Of a stretch of 48,102 nucleotides of DNA, positions 8,002 through 15,227 are shown in pieces. The translations under genes were made by a program, and so were the position numbers. The stretch comes from Ignavibacteria bacterium RIFOXYB12_FULL_35_14 (lineage in GTDB: Bacteria; Bacteroidota; Ignavibacteria; Ignavibacteriales; Ignavibacteriaceae): NCBI GenBank assembly GCA_001803045.1, contig MHAR01000038.1, forward strand, positions 1 to 48,102. Reading direction: 5' to 3'. Within the stretch, counting starts at the first letter, position 1. Each line of letters starts with the position of its first letter. The notes under the pieces are model-generated. The model was not told the DNA's origin, ran no database searches, and saw nothing but the letters and a program-made list of their open reading frames with translations.

Positions 8002-9138
8002 ATGCAGCATGAAATAGCGGTCATTGGCGGTGGTCCCTCAGGTTCAACAGCGGCGATTTATCTTGCCGAATTTGGTTTTGATGTATGTCTCATCGAAAAG
8101 AAAATTTTTCCGCGTGAAGTTCTTTGCGGTGAATTCCTTTCTCGAGAGGTTGTAAATAATCTTAAAGAATTAAATATGTTCAGCGACTTCTTAAACCTGA
8201 ATCCAAATCCAATAAATTCTTTCGCGTTGTTTTACGATAAAAAAGAAATTTCCACACAATTGGATTTTCAAGCTTATGGATTAAAGAGATCTGCATTTGA
8301 TAATCTTCTTTTAATGAATGCTAAGGCAAAAGGGGTAAAAGTATATCAGCCGTATGAAGTTTCTGAAATTATTAAAAAAGATAGCGGGTATAAGTTGAGT
8401 TTGAAATCATCGGTTCAGTCCTCTCAAATAATTAATTCCAGATATGTTATAGCCGCTTATGGAAAAAGAAACCATCTCGATGCAAAGCTGAACAGAAAGT
8501 TCGTCTCGTATAAATCAAATCTGAATGGAATAAAATATCATGTTAACAAAAAGTTTTTAAGAAATGTTAAAGATGATCAAATTCAAATCTTTTCTGCTGA
8601 TGGAATTTATTGCGGCGTAAACTCTGTCAGCAATGAAGAGGTAACGTTTTGCTTTTTAGAAGATAGAGACGGTATATCAAGAACGCCGGTACAAAGTTTA
8701 GAGAGATTAGTAAACAGTAACAGCTCCTTCAAATCTCTCTTCAGTTTGGGAATAGGGAATGTGTTTTTATCAAATCGTGTATATGGTTCGGGAGATATAT
8801 TCTTCGGTCGAAGGGGTAGGGTTGAGAATGGAATATTTATGATTGGAGATGCTGCGCAAGTTATTACTCCACTTGCCGGAGACGGAATCAGCATGGCAAT
8901 GGATTCGGCTAAGCTGCTGGCAAATTTATTTAATAATAAAAAACAGAAGCATATTTCCGATGCTGGATTATACGAAATGTACAACGGTGAATGGCAAAAG
9001 TGTTTTGAGAGGAGATTAAAGACAGCACTATTCATTCAAAAAGTATTATTCAAGAAAGCCGGTAGAAGGATTGGTCTGAGCGGTTTACGATATTTTCCGC
9101 AAGCATTAAATTATTTTATAAAGAAAACGCGGGGATGA
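8002..9138 (+). CDS. FAD-dependent oxidoreductase, geranylgeranyl reductase/hydroxylase family (SrsC-like)
   Basis: A 378-residue flavoprotein with the N-terminal dinucleotide-binding loop IGGGPSGSTAA (G9-G14) and the second FAD motif GDAAQVITPLAGDGISMAM (G282-D283 onward), the ribityl-binding GD motif of the PHBH superfamily. Motif PREVLCGEFLS resembles the 'P.K.CGE' motif of geranylgeranyl-reductase-like proteins. It follows the methyltransferase by 27 bases and so belongs to the same operon. By analogy with SrsC it may hydroxylate the methylated phenolic lipid, giving a quinol or quinone; a reductase role on a lipid chain is also possible. There is no signal peptide. The gene ends about 90 bases before the GroES-like gene. 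Confidence 0.85.
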   Translation: MQHEIAVIGGGPSGSTAAIYLAEFGFDVCLIEKKIFPREVLCGEFLSREVVNNLKELNMFSDFLNLNPNPINSFALFYDKKEISTQLDFQAYGLKRSAFDNLLLMNAKAKGVKVYQPYEVSEIIKKDSGYKLSLKSSVQSSQIINSRYVIAAYGKRNHLDAKLNRKFVSYKSNLNGIKYHVNKKFLRNVKDDQIQIFSADGIYCGVNSVSNEEVTFCFLEDRDGISRTPVQSLERLVNSNSSFKSLFSLGIGNVFLSNRVYGSGDIFFGRRGRVENGIFMIGDAAQVITPLAGDGISMAMDSAKLLANLFNNKKQKHISDAGLYEMYNGEWQKCFERRLKTALFIQKVLFKKAGRRIGLSGLRYFPQALNYFIKKTRG

Positions 9139-9226
9139 ATTGTTTATACCTCTTGAATTACATTCAAAATCAGAATAAAGTTTGATATATTAAAACGAGT
9201 CATAAAATAATTTTTAACAAATAGCC

Positions 9227-9604
9227 GTGACTATAAAATTAAAAAACCTGGACAAATTCATCGTGGTAGGGGACCGCGTTTTGATCCGTCCTGAAGAAGA
9301 CAGCTCCAAAACAGCCAGTGGCTTATATCTTCCCCCTGGAGTTTCTGAAAAGGAAAAAATTCAAAGCGGGTACATTCTTAAAGTTGGGCCCGGTTATCCC
9401 ACAGCTTCTAACATGGATGAAGAACCGTGGAAGGAAGCAAAAGAAAAAGTAAAGTATATCCCGCTTCAAGCAAAAGAAGGTGATCTAGCAATTTTCCTTA
9501 GAAAAGAAGCTTTTGAAATTGAATTTGAAAAGGAAAAACTTCTTATTGTGCCTCAATCGTCTGTTTTGTTATTGATAAGAAACGATTTTCTTGATATGAT
9601 ATAA
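9227..9604 (+). CDS. GroES-like co-chaperonin (Cpn10 family)
   Basis: A 125-residue Cpn10-fold protein starting at GTG. FIVVGDRVLIRPEEDSSKTASGLYLPP is the standard GroES N-terminus, with the mobile-loop region SSKTASGLYLP, and GYILKVGPG matches the 'G.V.AVG.G' strand. Between them and the C-terminal ...EGDLAIFLRKEAFEIEFEKEKLLIVPQSSVLLLI there is an insertion of about 25 residues (YPTASNMDEEPWKEAKEKVK) not seen in ordinary GroES of about 95 residues. No groEL lies next to it. It may be a second, divergent co-chaperonin or a GroES-fold protein with another partner. A strong hairpin follows the stop directly. Confidence 0.85.
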   Translation: MTIKLKNLDKFIVVGDRVLIRPEEDSSKTASGLYLPPGVSEKEKIQSGYILKVGPGYPTASNMDEEPWKEAKEKVKYIPLQAKEGDLAIFLRKEAFEIEFEKEKLLIVPQSSVLLLIRNDFLDMI

Positions 9605-9605
9605 A

Positions 9606-9634
9606 AAAAGCCGCTCTTACAGCGGCTTTTAATT
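9606..9634. terminator. Bidirectional Rho-independent terminator
   Basis: Perfect 10-bp stem AAAAGCCGCT / AGCGGCTTTT (9606-9615 and 9621-9630) with a 5-base loop CTTAC. The A-run on one side and T-run on the other let it act on both strands. It ends the GroES-like gene on the plus strand and the small acidic gene on the minus strand. Confidence 0.9.
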
Positions 9635-9656
9635 TGGCGGTCCCTCTTCTGAAAAT

Positions 9657-9923
9657 TTACATAAAGAGCGAAACTAATTTTTCTAATACACTTGTCTTCT
9701 TTGCATCAGAATCCACATTAGTTTTTCTATCATCATCCAAACCTTTATCATTAAGTTCTAAATCATCAAAGTCATCATCGTGTGCCATATCAATGTACAT
9801 CTCTAATGTTTCTTCATCTTCATCTCCAACTACCGGCATGCCTATTTGTAGGCACTGATCGATAAGCTGGTCTCTTCTCGTTTGTCTAACTTTCTCATAC
9901 GTGTCTTTGCGTTTATCATTCAT
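9657..9923 (-). CDS. Small acidic hypothetical protein
   Basis: I do not recognise this protein. From the ATG at 9923 it has 88 residues; a TTG four codons upstream would give 92. The N-terminus is basic and helical (NDKRKDTYEKVRQTRRDQ), and the remainder is strongly acidic (GDEDEETLEMYIDMAHDDDFDDLEL), ending in a short amphipathic tail (VLEKLVSLFM). No signal peptide or membrane segment is seen. It starts 31 bases after the stop of the PilX-like gene, with no hairpin between, and is followed by the terminator at 9606-9634, so it may be the last gene of the pilin-like operon. An 8-base inverted repeat GGTCCCTC / GAGGGACC (9639-9646 and 9926-9933) brackets it. The opposite frame is a serine-rich shadow. 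Confidence 0.55.
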   Translation of the reverse strand: MNDKRKDTYEKVRQTRRDQLIDQCLQIGMPVVGDEDEETLEMYIDMAHDDDFDDLELNDKGLDDDRKTNVDSDAKKTSVLEKLVSLFM

Positions 9924-9953
9924 TTGAGGGACCAATATTTTTTATAACAATTT

Positions 9954-10964
9954 TTATTCCCACCAATCAACAATTTCGAATCTTGATGATTTAAGTTTTG
10001 CTTTAGCATTTGCTAATGCCTGAGAACTGTAGAAGAAACTTGCATTACCTGTTGATTGAATATCGACATTAGTTCCAGCCAATATTGTGCCACCATAAAT
10101 TCCACCGTTCCCAGTTACCTTGCATTCAATTGATGAATTTTTATAAACAAGAACTATACCTCTGAAAGTGGAATTACCGGCCATTGACAGATTTCCGTTC
10201 ACGATCATTATACCGTCACCCTGGAATCCGCCTGTGAGATTTACATTGCCAGTCACGTAAGTAATTTTAGGTTCACTTGGAGTGCCATATTCACCCGCTG
10301 AATTGTATGTACCAGATGGTATGGTTATGTCAGCTGCAAAGATTAGTGCTTCTGTTACTGCTAACCAATCAGTGGTGTCGGAAACGGATCTTATACTGGG
10401 CGTACCACCTGCCCCAAGAATGTCATTGAAAATTTTTGGCTTAATGTTATTTATAAAATAAGCACTATCTGCAGGACTGTCTAGTCCCACTCCCGGAACC
10501 GGAGGATTAGGACCAGGGCTTCCATCAGTGTTATGGTCATTCCCATCGATATCCATATTCCCATTTAAATTTAAATTTAAACTTGTTGCATTAATGTACA
10601 TCGCGGAATTTATTGTCGGCATTTTTACAGGGGTTCTTTTCGCAAAAACAAAACTTCTATGTTCAGTGCCATAAAATCTTGCAGAAGATATAATATTTAA
10701 TGAACTATCTGGTCCAGAAATATTAATATCATATTTTCCACCCATAACTGAATTATCTTCAAATTCTCCAGCTAAATTTTTATTTCTTCTTAATTTCTCC
10801 AAATAAATCTCAATGCCAGTATTGGCTATAAGTCTCGCCTGAGTTTTTTTGAAAAAATTTACCGAGTTATCTACTTCTTGTGATGAATTAGAACTTAGGT
10901 TTGCCTTTAATATTGAAAGTAAAGCAGCAACTCCTATTACAATAATTAATAATGCTTTTCCCAT
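9954..10964 (-). CDS. PilX-like membrane-anchored pilus assembly protein, copy 1
   Basis: A 336-residue protein with one N-terminal membrane helix (residues 4-20, ALLIIVIGVAALLSILK) directly at the start and no prepilin-peptidase G|FxxxE site. Residues 30-60 (FFKKTQARLIANTGIEIYLEKL) resemble the helical region of PilX N-terminal domains. The C-terminal half is glycine/asparagine-rich beta structure (GNVNLTGGFQGDGIMIVNGNLSMAG) like the bactofilin-like repeats seen at the end of long PilX proteins. It ends RFEIVDWWE, closely matched by its paralogue at 12272-13516. It is the third gene of a V-W-X-like cassette, 2 bases after the PilW-like gene. Assignment to the type IV pilus/type II secretion minor pilin group is by gene order and shape. 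Confidence 0.65.
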   Translation of the reverse strand: MGKALLIIVIGVAALLSILKANLSSNSSQEVDNSVNFFKKTQARLIANTGIEIYLEKLRRNKNLAGEFEDNSVMGGKYDINISGPDSSLNIISSARFYGTEHRSFVFAKRTPVKMPTINSAMYINATSLNLNLNGNMDIDGNDHNTDGSPGPNPPVPGVGLDSPADSAYFINNIKPKIFNDILGAGGTPSIRSVSDTTDWLAVTEALIFAADITIPSGTYNSAGEYGTPSEPKITYVTGNVNLTGGFQGDGIMIVNGNLSMAGNSTFRGIVLVYKNSSIECKVTGNGGIYGGTILAGTNVDIQSTGNASFFYSSQALANAKAKLKSSRFEIVDWWE

Positions 10965-10966
10965 TT

Positions 10967-11530
10967 TTAAATACTCCTTGGTTTAATTGTCAATTCCCAG
11001 TAGGTAAATAAATATCTATTGTTTCCTCTTGAATCCTTAACCATATCAGCTGATTCAACGAAAAATTCAGCATTAACATATTTTACACTATCTAAATTTG
11101 CGGTTGATATTCCTTTATCATTAAGATATTCGAAATTTATATCAACCAATCCTAATGAGGGACCTTTGGATGTATCATTATTCACAACTCGATATAAAAT
11201 TTTATCTCTAGGATTAGTAGTATTCAGAACAGCAAGGGAATCGCTTAATTGATAAGTAATGACATCAACCACACCGTTCAAATCAATGTCAGCATAGAAT
11301 GATATTTTTTTTGGTTGAGCTGTGATGACTGCGGTTTCAATCTTTCCAAAACCAATTTTTCTGAGATCAAAACTTATAATATCAGCAAGTGTTTTTGCAT
11401 TTTGCTGAAGGCGAAGCTCGGAATCTGAACTAAATTTTACATTTGAAGAGTAAATGTTCAAATTCAGCATAACCAGTATTACCATTGCGCCAATTACTGA
11501 GGCACCTAATAGATCTAATAAAGTACTCAT
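10967..11530 (-). CDS. PilW-like minor pseudopilin, copy 1
   Basis: A 187-residue protein with an N-terminal membrane helix (LLGASVIGAMVILVMLNLNI, residues 8-27) followed by LRLQQNAKTLADIISFDLRKIGFG. The latter is the pattern of PilW/GspJ-like minor pilins ('Q.....L...D.R..G'). The canonical prepilin leader with GFTLIE is missing. The later NPRDKILYRVVNNDTSKGPSLGLVDINF is almost repeated in the paralogue at 13528-14133. Spacing to both neighbours is 2 bases, so it is the middle gene of a tight operon. It should sit in the inner membrane with its globular part outside the cytoplasm. Function in a pilus, pseudopilus or another fibre is inference. Confidence 0.65.
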   Translation of the reverse strand: MSTLLDLLGASVIGAMVILVMLNLNIYSSNVKFSSDSELRLQQNAKTLADIISFDLRKIGFGKIETAVITAQPKKISFYADIDLNGVVDVITYQLSDSLAVLNTTNPRDKILYRVVNNDTSKGPSLGLVDINFEYLNDKGISTANLDSVKYVNAEFFVESADMVKDSRGNNRYLFTYWELTIKPRSI

Positions 11531-11532
11531 AA

Positions 11533-12018
11533 CTACTTCAATGTAAAAATGAATGATAGACTAATTTGATTTTTCATATAAGGGCTCGATACGGTGACGG
11601 TTGCCTTTTTATAAAAAGTTTGAGTTGTAACAACTTGATCTGGATTATCCCCATTTACATATTGAACACTACATGACACATTATAATTTTCAGCATGAGG
11701 TGCGCTTACAATCTTTGTGTAATTATTAAAATCATCTATATCATTAAAGTTTGGATATGTTTCCCATCCACCTGGTCCTAAGCTACCCGCAGGTGTTAAG
11801 CTTGCAGTATTAGTGGTTGGAAAATCAACTGTTGCTGCATCAAATGCCCGTACTTTCATTTCTTCAATTAAGTCATCAGCTAAAGAAAATGCAGTTAGAA
11901 CAACTTTATTTTCTATTTCGGTTGTTGAATTACTCAAAACCACCCCATTAAAGTTTAAAGCTGATAATGCCAGGATTAGCATTGCCCCAAATGACAAAAG
12001 CGATTGTACATTACCCAT
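11533..12018 (-). CDS. PilV-like minor pseudopilin, copy 1
   Basis: A 161-residue protein with an N-terminal hydrophobic helix (LLSFGAMLILALSALNFNGVVL). It continues with a helix ending in ADDLIEEMKVRAFDAATVDF, similar to the 'A..L..E..R' helix of PilV/GspI-like proteins. The block ETYPNFNDIDDFNNYTK is matched by YPYFNDFDDFNGFHK in the paralogue at 14146-14673, as are IEE, KAFD-like and VSSPYMK segments. No GFTLIE-type cleavage site is present. It is the first gene of the downstream cassette, preceded by a 253-base gap that should hold its promoter. The ATG is preceded by a purine-rich AAAGAGAGAGAAAAA run. Confidence 0.65.
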   Translation of the reverse strand: MGNVQSLLSFGAMLILALSALNFNGVVLSNSTTEIENKVVLTAFSLADDLIEEMKVRAFDAATVDFPTTNTASLTPAGSLGPGGWETYPNFNDIDDFNNYTKIVSAPHAENYNVSCSVQYVNGDNPDQVVTTQTFYKKATVTVSSPYMKNQISLSFIFTLK

Positions 12019-12271
12019 TTTTTCTCTCTCTTTTTTCTTTCATAGTGTGCCAGAGTTTTTCAATATCTATTCCGAGAAAAAAGTCTGAAAAATTTTTTTT
12101 ATTCAAGGAAAATCATTTTAAGATGGGTGAGACTGACAGATGTTATTCGGTAATTCTTACAAAAGATCTGTAAGTGAATAAAAGTGATACACAATTTTAA
12201 AGAGTGTCTCACATGCTCGTAATTGAGAAAGATGATGTAGTACAGAAGGCATAAAAATTTTAAATAAATTT
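12019..12271. promoter_or_regulatory. Spacer between the two pilin-like cassettes
   Basis: This 253-base AT-rich gap separates the two cassettes. It contains a hairpin CTTACA-AAAGATC-TGTAAG (12156-12174), nested between GTGAGAC (12127-12133) and GTCTCAC (12206-12212). The structure could terminate the upstream cassette or regulate the downstream one. No coding sequence is credible here. I could not identify a promoter consensus. Confidence 0.35.
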
Positions 12272-13516
12272 TTATTCCAACCACGAAACAATTTCAAAAG
12301 AACCTGTCCCTGGGTACATGGGAGGTGAACTGAACATTAACCGCTCATCGTAACGATAACGTTTTGAGAAACCATGGTTAATGGTTGAACCGCTGAAAGT
12401 ACCAACAGCTTGCCGTGTGTTTTGAATGATACCACCGAGAAGATTTATACTTCCACTTACAGGTCTTGTGCTGTAATTTTCTGCTCCAAATCCTTTTGAT
12501 TCGCTGTAAATTGAGCCGTGAATATCAATGCTGTTGTTGTTAACAGCATTATCGGTAACATAAATTTCGTTCTTTGCTATTATTCCAAGCATATCCTCAG
12601 AAGTTGGGTCTACCCTCGGATCTGTATCATAGGTTATGTTATCGTCAAGATAAATTCTTCCTTTACCGCTGCTGCCTGAAGCTACAACAGAATATTGCCC
12701 TTTAACTTTACCTTGTAATCTGACAACGGCATCTTTTGCAAAGATAACTCCATTTGGTGCAAAGCTGCTGGTAAGGTATGTTGTAACAGATCCATTAAAA
12801 GTATATTTAATTTTTATGCTGTCAACTGTAAAAGTCATGTAAACTGTATCCTGACCAGTAAATTTGTGACCGCCTGCATCTGCGGCATTTTCAATTGGTG
12901 TTAAGCCATCAGTTGGTAAAGGTAGATTAACACCCTTCTCGAATCCACCATAAAACTTTGGTTTACTGCTGCTTGGATTTTTAACAATATTTCTTTTTGT
13001 AGTTGCTTTTCCCCAATAAACAGGGTTCCCGCTTACTCTAAGGTAATCTTGTGTATGGAATGGACCCCAAACTGTATCGCCAGTTATCCACCAAATTGTA
13101 CCTCCCTCGCTAATTGAGTAATAAGCAAATTTTGAAAATTTGCTGGGTTGTAAGGTAACCACTACGGTGCTTGTAACATCTTCCAAAATACCGAGGTTTG
13201 ATAATCGTTTTACAGTTCCTGTAGAGGTAATTTGCCTTATATTTTTAATTACCGGAGGCAAAATTTCTACACTCACATTTAAAATGCCATTTTGATAACT
13301 AAGGTTATTATACCCCGCTGTCCAAGTGGGATCGAAGTATATTCGGTTCGAGGCCATATTTGCGCCCGCAGCAGCAATATCATGGGCTACCGTTTCTGCG
13401 TAGTAATCAGTAAGATTATCTACTGCACGGGTTGATAAACCGCCGAAATTTTTACCTATTGCTAGGAATATTAAGCTGAAACCAACAACTAAAAATAAAG
13501 CTGCTTTACCTGCCAT
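12272..13516 (-). CDS. PilX-like membrane-anchored pilus assembly protein, copy 2
   Basis: A 414-residue paralogue of the protein at 9954-10964. The N-terminal membrane helix is AALFLVVGFSLIFLAIG (residues 5-21), then a helical stretch DNLTDYYAETVAHDIAAAGANMASNRIYF. That stretch matches the T4P PilX N-terminal pattern of a helix preceding a beta domain. The C-terminal region has beta-rich repeats (GVIFAKDAVVRLQGKVKG, then NSIDIHGSIYSESKGFG) and ends SFEIVSWLE, the same tail seen in copy 1 (RFEIVDWWE). It is longer than copy 1 because of about 80 extra residues in the middle (HTQDYLRVSGNPVYWGK...). No prepilin-peptidase site is seen. It is 11 bases after the PilW-like gene. Confidence 0.65.
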   Translation of the reverse strand: MAGKAALFLVVGFSLIFLAIGKNFGGLSTRAVDNLTDYYAETVAHDIAAAGANMASNRIYFDPTWTAGYNNLSYQNGILNVSVEILPPVIKNIRQITSTGTVKRLSNLGILEDVTSTVVVTLQPSKFSKFAYYSISEGGTIWWITGDTVWGPFHTQDYLRVSGNPVYWGKATTKRNIVKNPSSSKPKFYGGFEKGVNLPLPTDGLTPIENAADAGGHKFTGQDTVYMTFTVDSIKIKYTFNGSVTTYLTSSFAPNGVIFAKDAVVRLQGKVKGQYSVVASGSSGKGRIYLDDNITYDTDPRVDPTSEDMLGIIAKNEIYVTDNAVNNNSIDIHGSIYSESKGFGAENYSTRPVSGSINLLGGIIQNTRQAVGTFSGSTINHGFSKRYRYDERLMFSSPPMYPGTGSFEIVSWLE

Positions 13517-13527
13517 CTCTTATTTCC

Positions 13528-14133
13528 TTACCTGTTTCTTAAATTGCGTGCAACTAAACGTATCTGCCGCCAAAAAGCGGATGAATATTGTTCATTATAT
13601 CCCGCCGTATTTTCAACTGTAAGATTAATTTCAATTGTATATACTTCACTTGGAACTATAATCGGCAAATTGATTGTGTCTCCAAGTGCATCAAAATATA
13701 TCAGCTTGAATTGTGTAACACCAAGGTTAATACCTGTAGGTGTTTCGTTGTTTACTACTCTGTATAAAAATCTGTCTCTCGGATTGGGTGTTTGCGTAAG
13801 TTCGGAAGTAGGACCCAAGTAATAATAAATACTATCGACATTTTCCAGACCATTTTCTGCAATATCGGTTAAAAATTTTATTCTAGTTGAATCTGCAAGT
13901 AAAATGGATTTTGAAGGATCGGGAATTTTTTTCCAATCGGCACAATAACCGATCTTTCTAAAATCATTTTCGAGTACTTTTGCAGTAACCGAAAGATTTT
14001 GCTGCAAGCTTAGCTCACCGCCGTTATTGTAAACATTTTCAACCGCTGAGCTATTCATTCTGAAAAGAATGAGCATTATTAATCCACCGATTAAAATCGA
14101 ACCTGCAAGGTCAATTATATCACTAAAACCCAT
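13528..14133 (-). CDS. PilW-like minor pseudopilin, copy 2
   Basis: A 201-residue paralogue of the protein at 10967-11530. The N-terminal membrane helix is IIDLAGSILIGGLIMLILFRM, followed by LSLQQNLSVTAKVLENDFRKIGYC, the conserved helix and 'D.RKIG' turn. The shared block NPRDRFLYRVVNNETPTGINLGVTQF is the strongest evidence that the two genes are duplicates. The C-terminal TIEINLTVENTAGY and FWRQIRLVARNLRN resemble the last strands of GspJ/PilW folds. There is no canonical leader peptide. It is 12 bases after the PilV-like gene and 11 bases before the PilX-like gene. Confidence 0.65.
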   Translation of the reverse strand: MGFSDIIDLAGSILIGGLIMLILFRMNSSAVENVYNNGGELSLQQNLSVTAKVLENDFRKIGYCADWKKIPDPSKSILLADSTRIKFLTDIAENGLENVDSIYYYLGPTSELTQTPNPRDRFLYRVVNNETPTGINLGVTQFKLIYFDALGDTINLPIIVPSEVYTIEINLTVENTAGYNEQYSSAFWRQIRLVARNLRNR

Positions 14134-14145
14134 TTCTTTACCTTA

Positions 14146-14673
14146 TTATCTAAAGTGAAAATAACTGTAAACAGATGATAACTTAACAGTATCTTGTTCA
14201 TTCGGATCCTTAGCACTTTTCATTGATGGACTAGTTACAGAAACATCAATTCTCTTATGCCATGTTCTAACACCTGAAACAACCGATGGATTTGTTTCGG
14301 AAACATACTTTACTGTGCAATCTATATCGAAGATGGCAAAGGCCTTGGAATCGATTTTAATCGTATCACGCTTATGAAATCCATTAAAATCATCAAAATC
14401 ATTAAAATATGGGTAATATTCTCCACTTGCTGCACCCAAGGGGGGAGGAGTAAGTTGAGTTAAACTTGTAATTGCATTTTCGGAACCGGCGAGGTCGAAT
14501 GCTTTACCGTTAGCTTCTTCGATAATAGATGTTCCGAGTGATATAGCAAGTACGCCAAATTTTGTGTTATAGAGAACACTGCTGGTATTCAAAAACTTAC
14601 CATTTATACCAAGTATCGTTATTGATAACAACAACATTGCGCCAGCAGCTAACATAGTATGGCCAGTACTCAT
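14146..14673 (-). CDS. PilV-like minor pseudopilin, copy 2
   Basis: A 175-residue paralogue of the protein at 11533-12018 and first gene of the upstream cassette. The hydrophobic N-terminal helix is MLAAGAMLLLSITILGINGKFL. The helix continuation includes GTSIIEEANGKAFDLAGSENA. The block YPYFNDFDDFNGFHK and the late VKYVSETNPSVV and VSVTSPSMK match copy 1. Its ATG is preceded by AGAAGGATGATGAATA, a reasonable Shine-Dalgarno. It faces the aconitase gene across a 554-base divergent intergenic region. No G|FxxxE cleavage site is visible, so export and assembly probably depend on the uncleaved helix (inference). Confidence 0.65.
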   Translation of the reverse strand: MSTGHTMLAAGAMLLLSITILGINGKFLNTSSVLYNTKFGVLAISLGTSIIEEANGKAFDLAGSENAITSLTQLTPPPLGAASGEYYPYFNDFDDFNGFHKRDTIKIDSKAFAIFDIDCTVKYVSETNPSVVSGVRTWHKRIDVSVTSPSMKSAKDPNEQDTVKLSSVYSYFHFR

Positions 14674-15227
14674 TATTCATCATCCTTCTAATTGTAGGCA
14701 ATTTTAAGTTTTATTTCAGCATGTAATTTTTTACTTCTTACTTGTAATTTTTTAGCATGCCAATTTTCCATACATTTATTCACTTAACTATGCAAATGTT
14801 ATGCAGATAATAATGAGATTTTGATTATTCATTTCAAGTAAAAACCAAATTTAAAATGAGACTGTCTTAGGATGTACCAAAAAATTGACTTATTAAAATG
14901 AATTAGTTACCTGCATGGTGTACCTTTTTTCCAAGATAAATTTTTTTCTAAAAATGATGCAGTTACATAATTACATCCACATCGACTTTTGTATGAAAGA
15001 AGATGATCGCATCAAATGATTTTCTTCGTTATGATATTACTAAACATCTTCATACATTTTATTAAACATTATTTAAAACTGATTATAGGGTGGGAAAAGT
15101 GGTCATAAGGGACATGGCTAAACTAAATGATTTCTAGGTATTAGGTAACTTTAATATGTTTTTATTAATTTTATCAATAATAAACATTGCGCATTTTTAT
15201 TTTTAACAGAAAAGTAAAGGTAAAAAC
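14674..15227. promoter_or_regulatory. Divergent intergenic region, pilin-like operon / aconitase
   Basis: This 554-base gap carries no credible gene. Near the pilin side, TGTAATTTTTTA occurs twice in direct orientation (14722-14733 and 14743-14754), framed by GCATG on one side and GCATGC on the other. This could be an operator, but no regulator is known. The rest is AT-rich sequence in which I recognise nothing. The aconitase start has GTAAAGG about 8 bases upstream. Confidence 0.3.
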
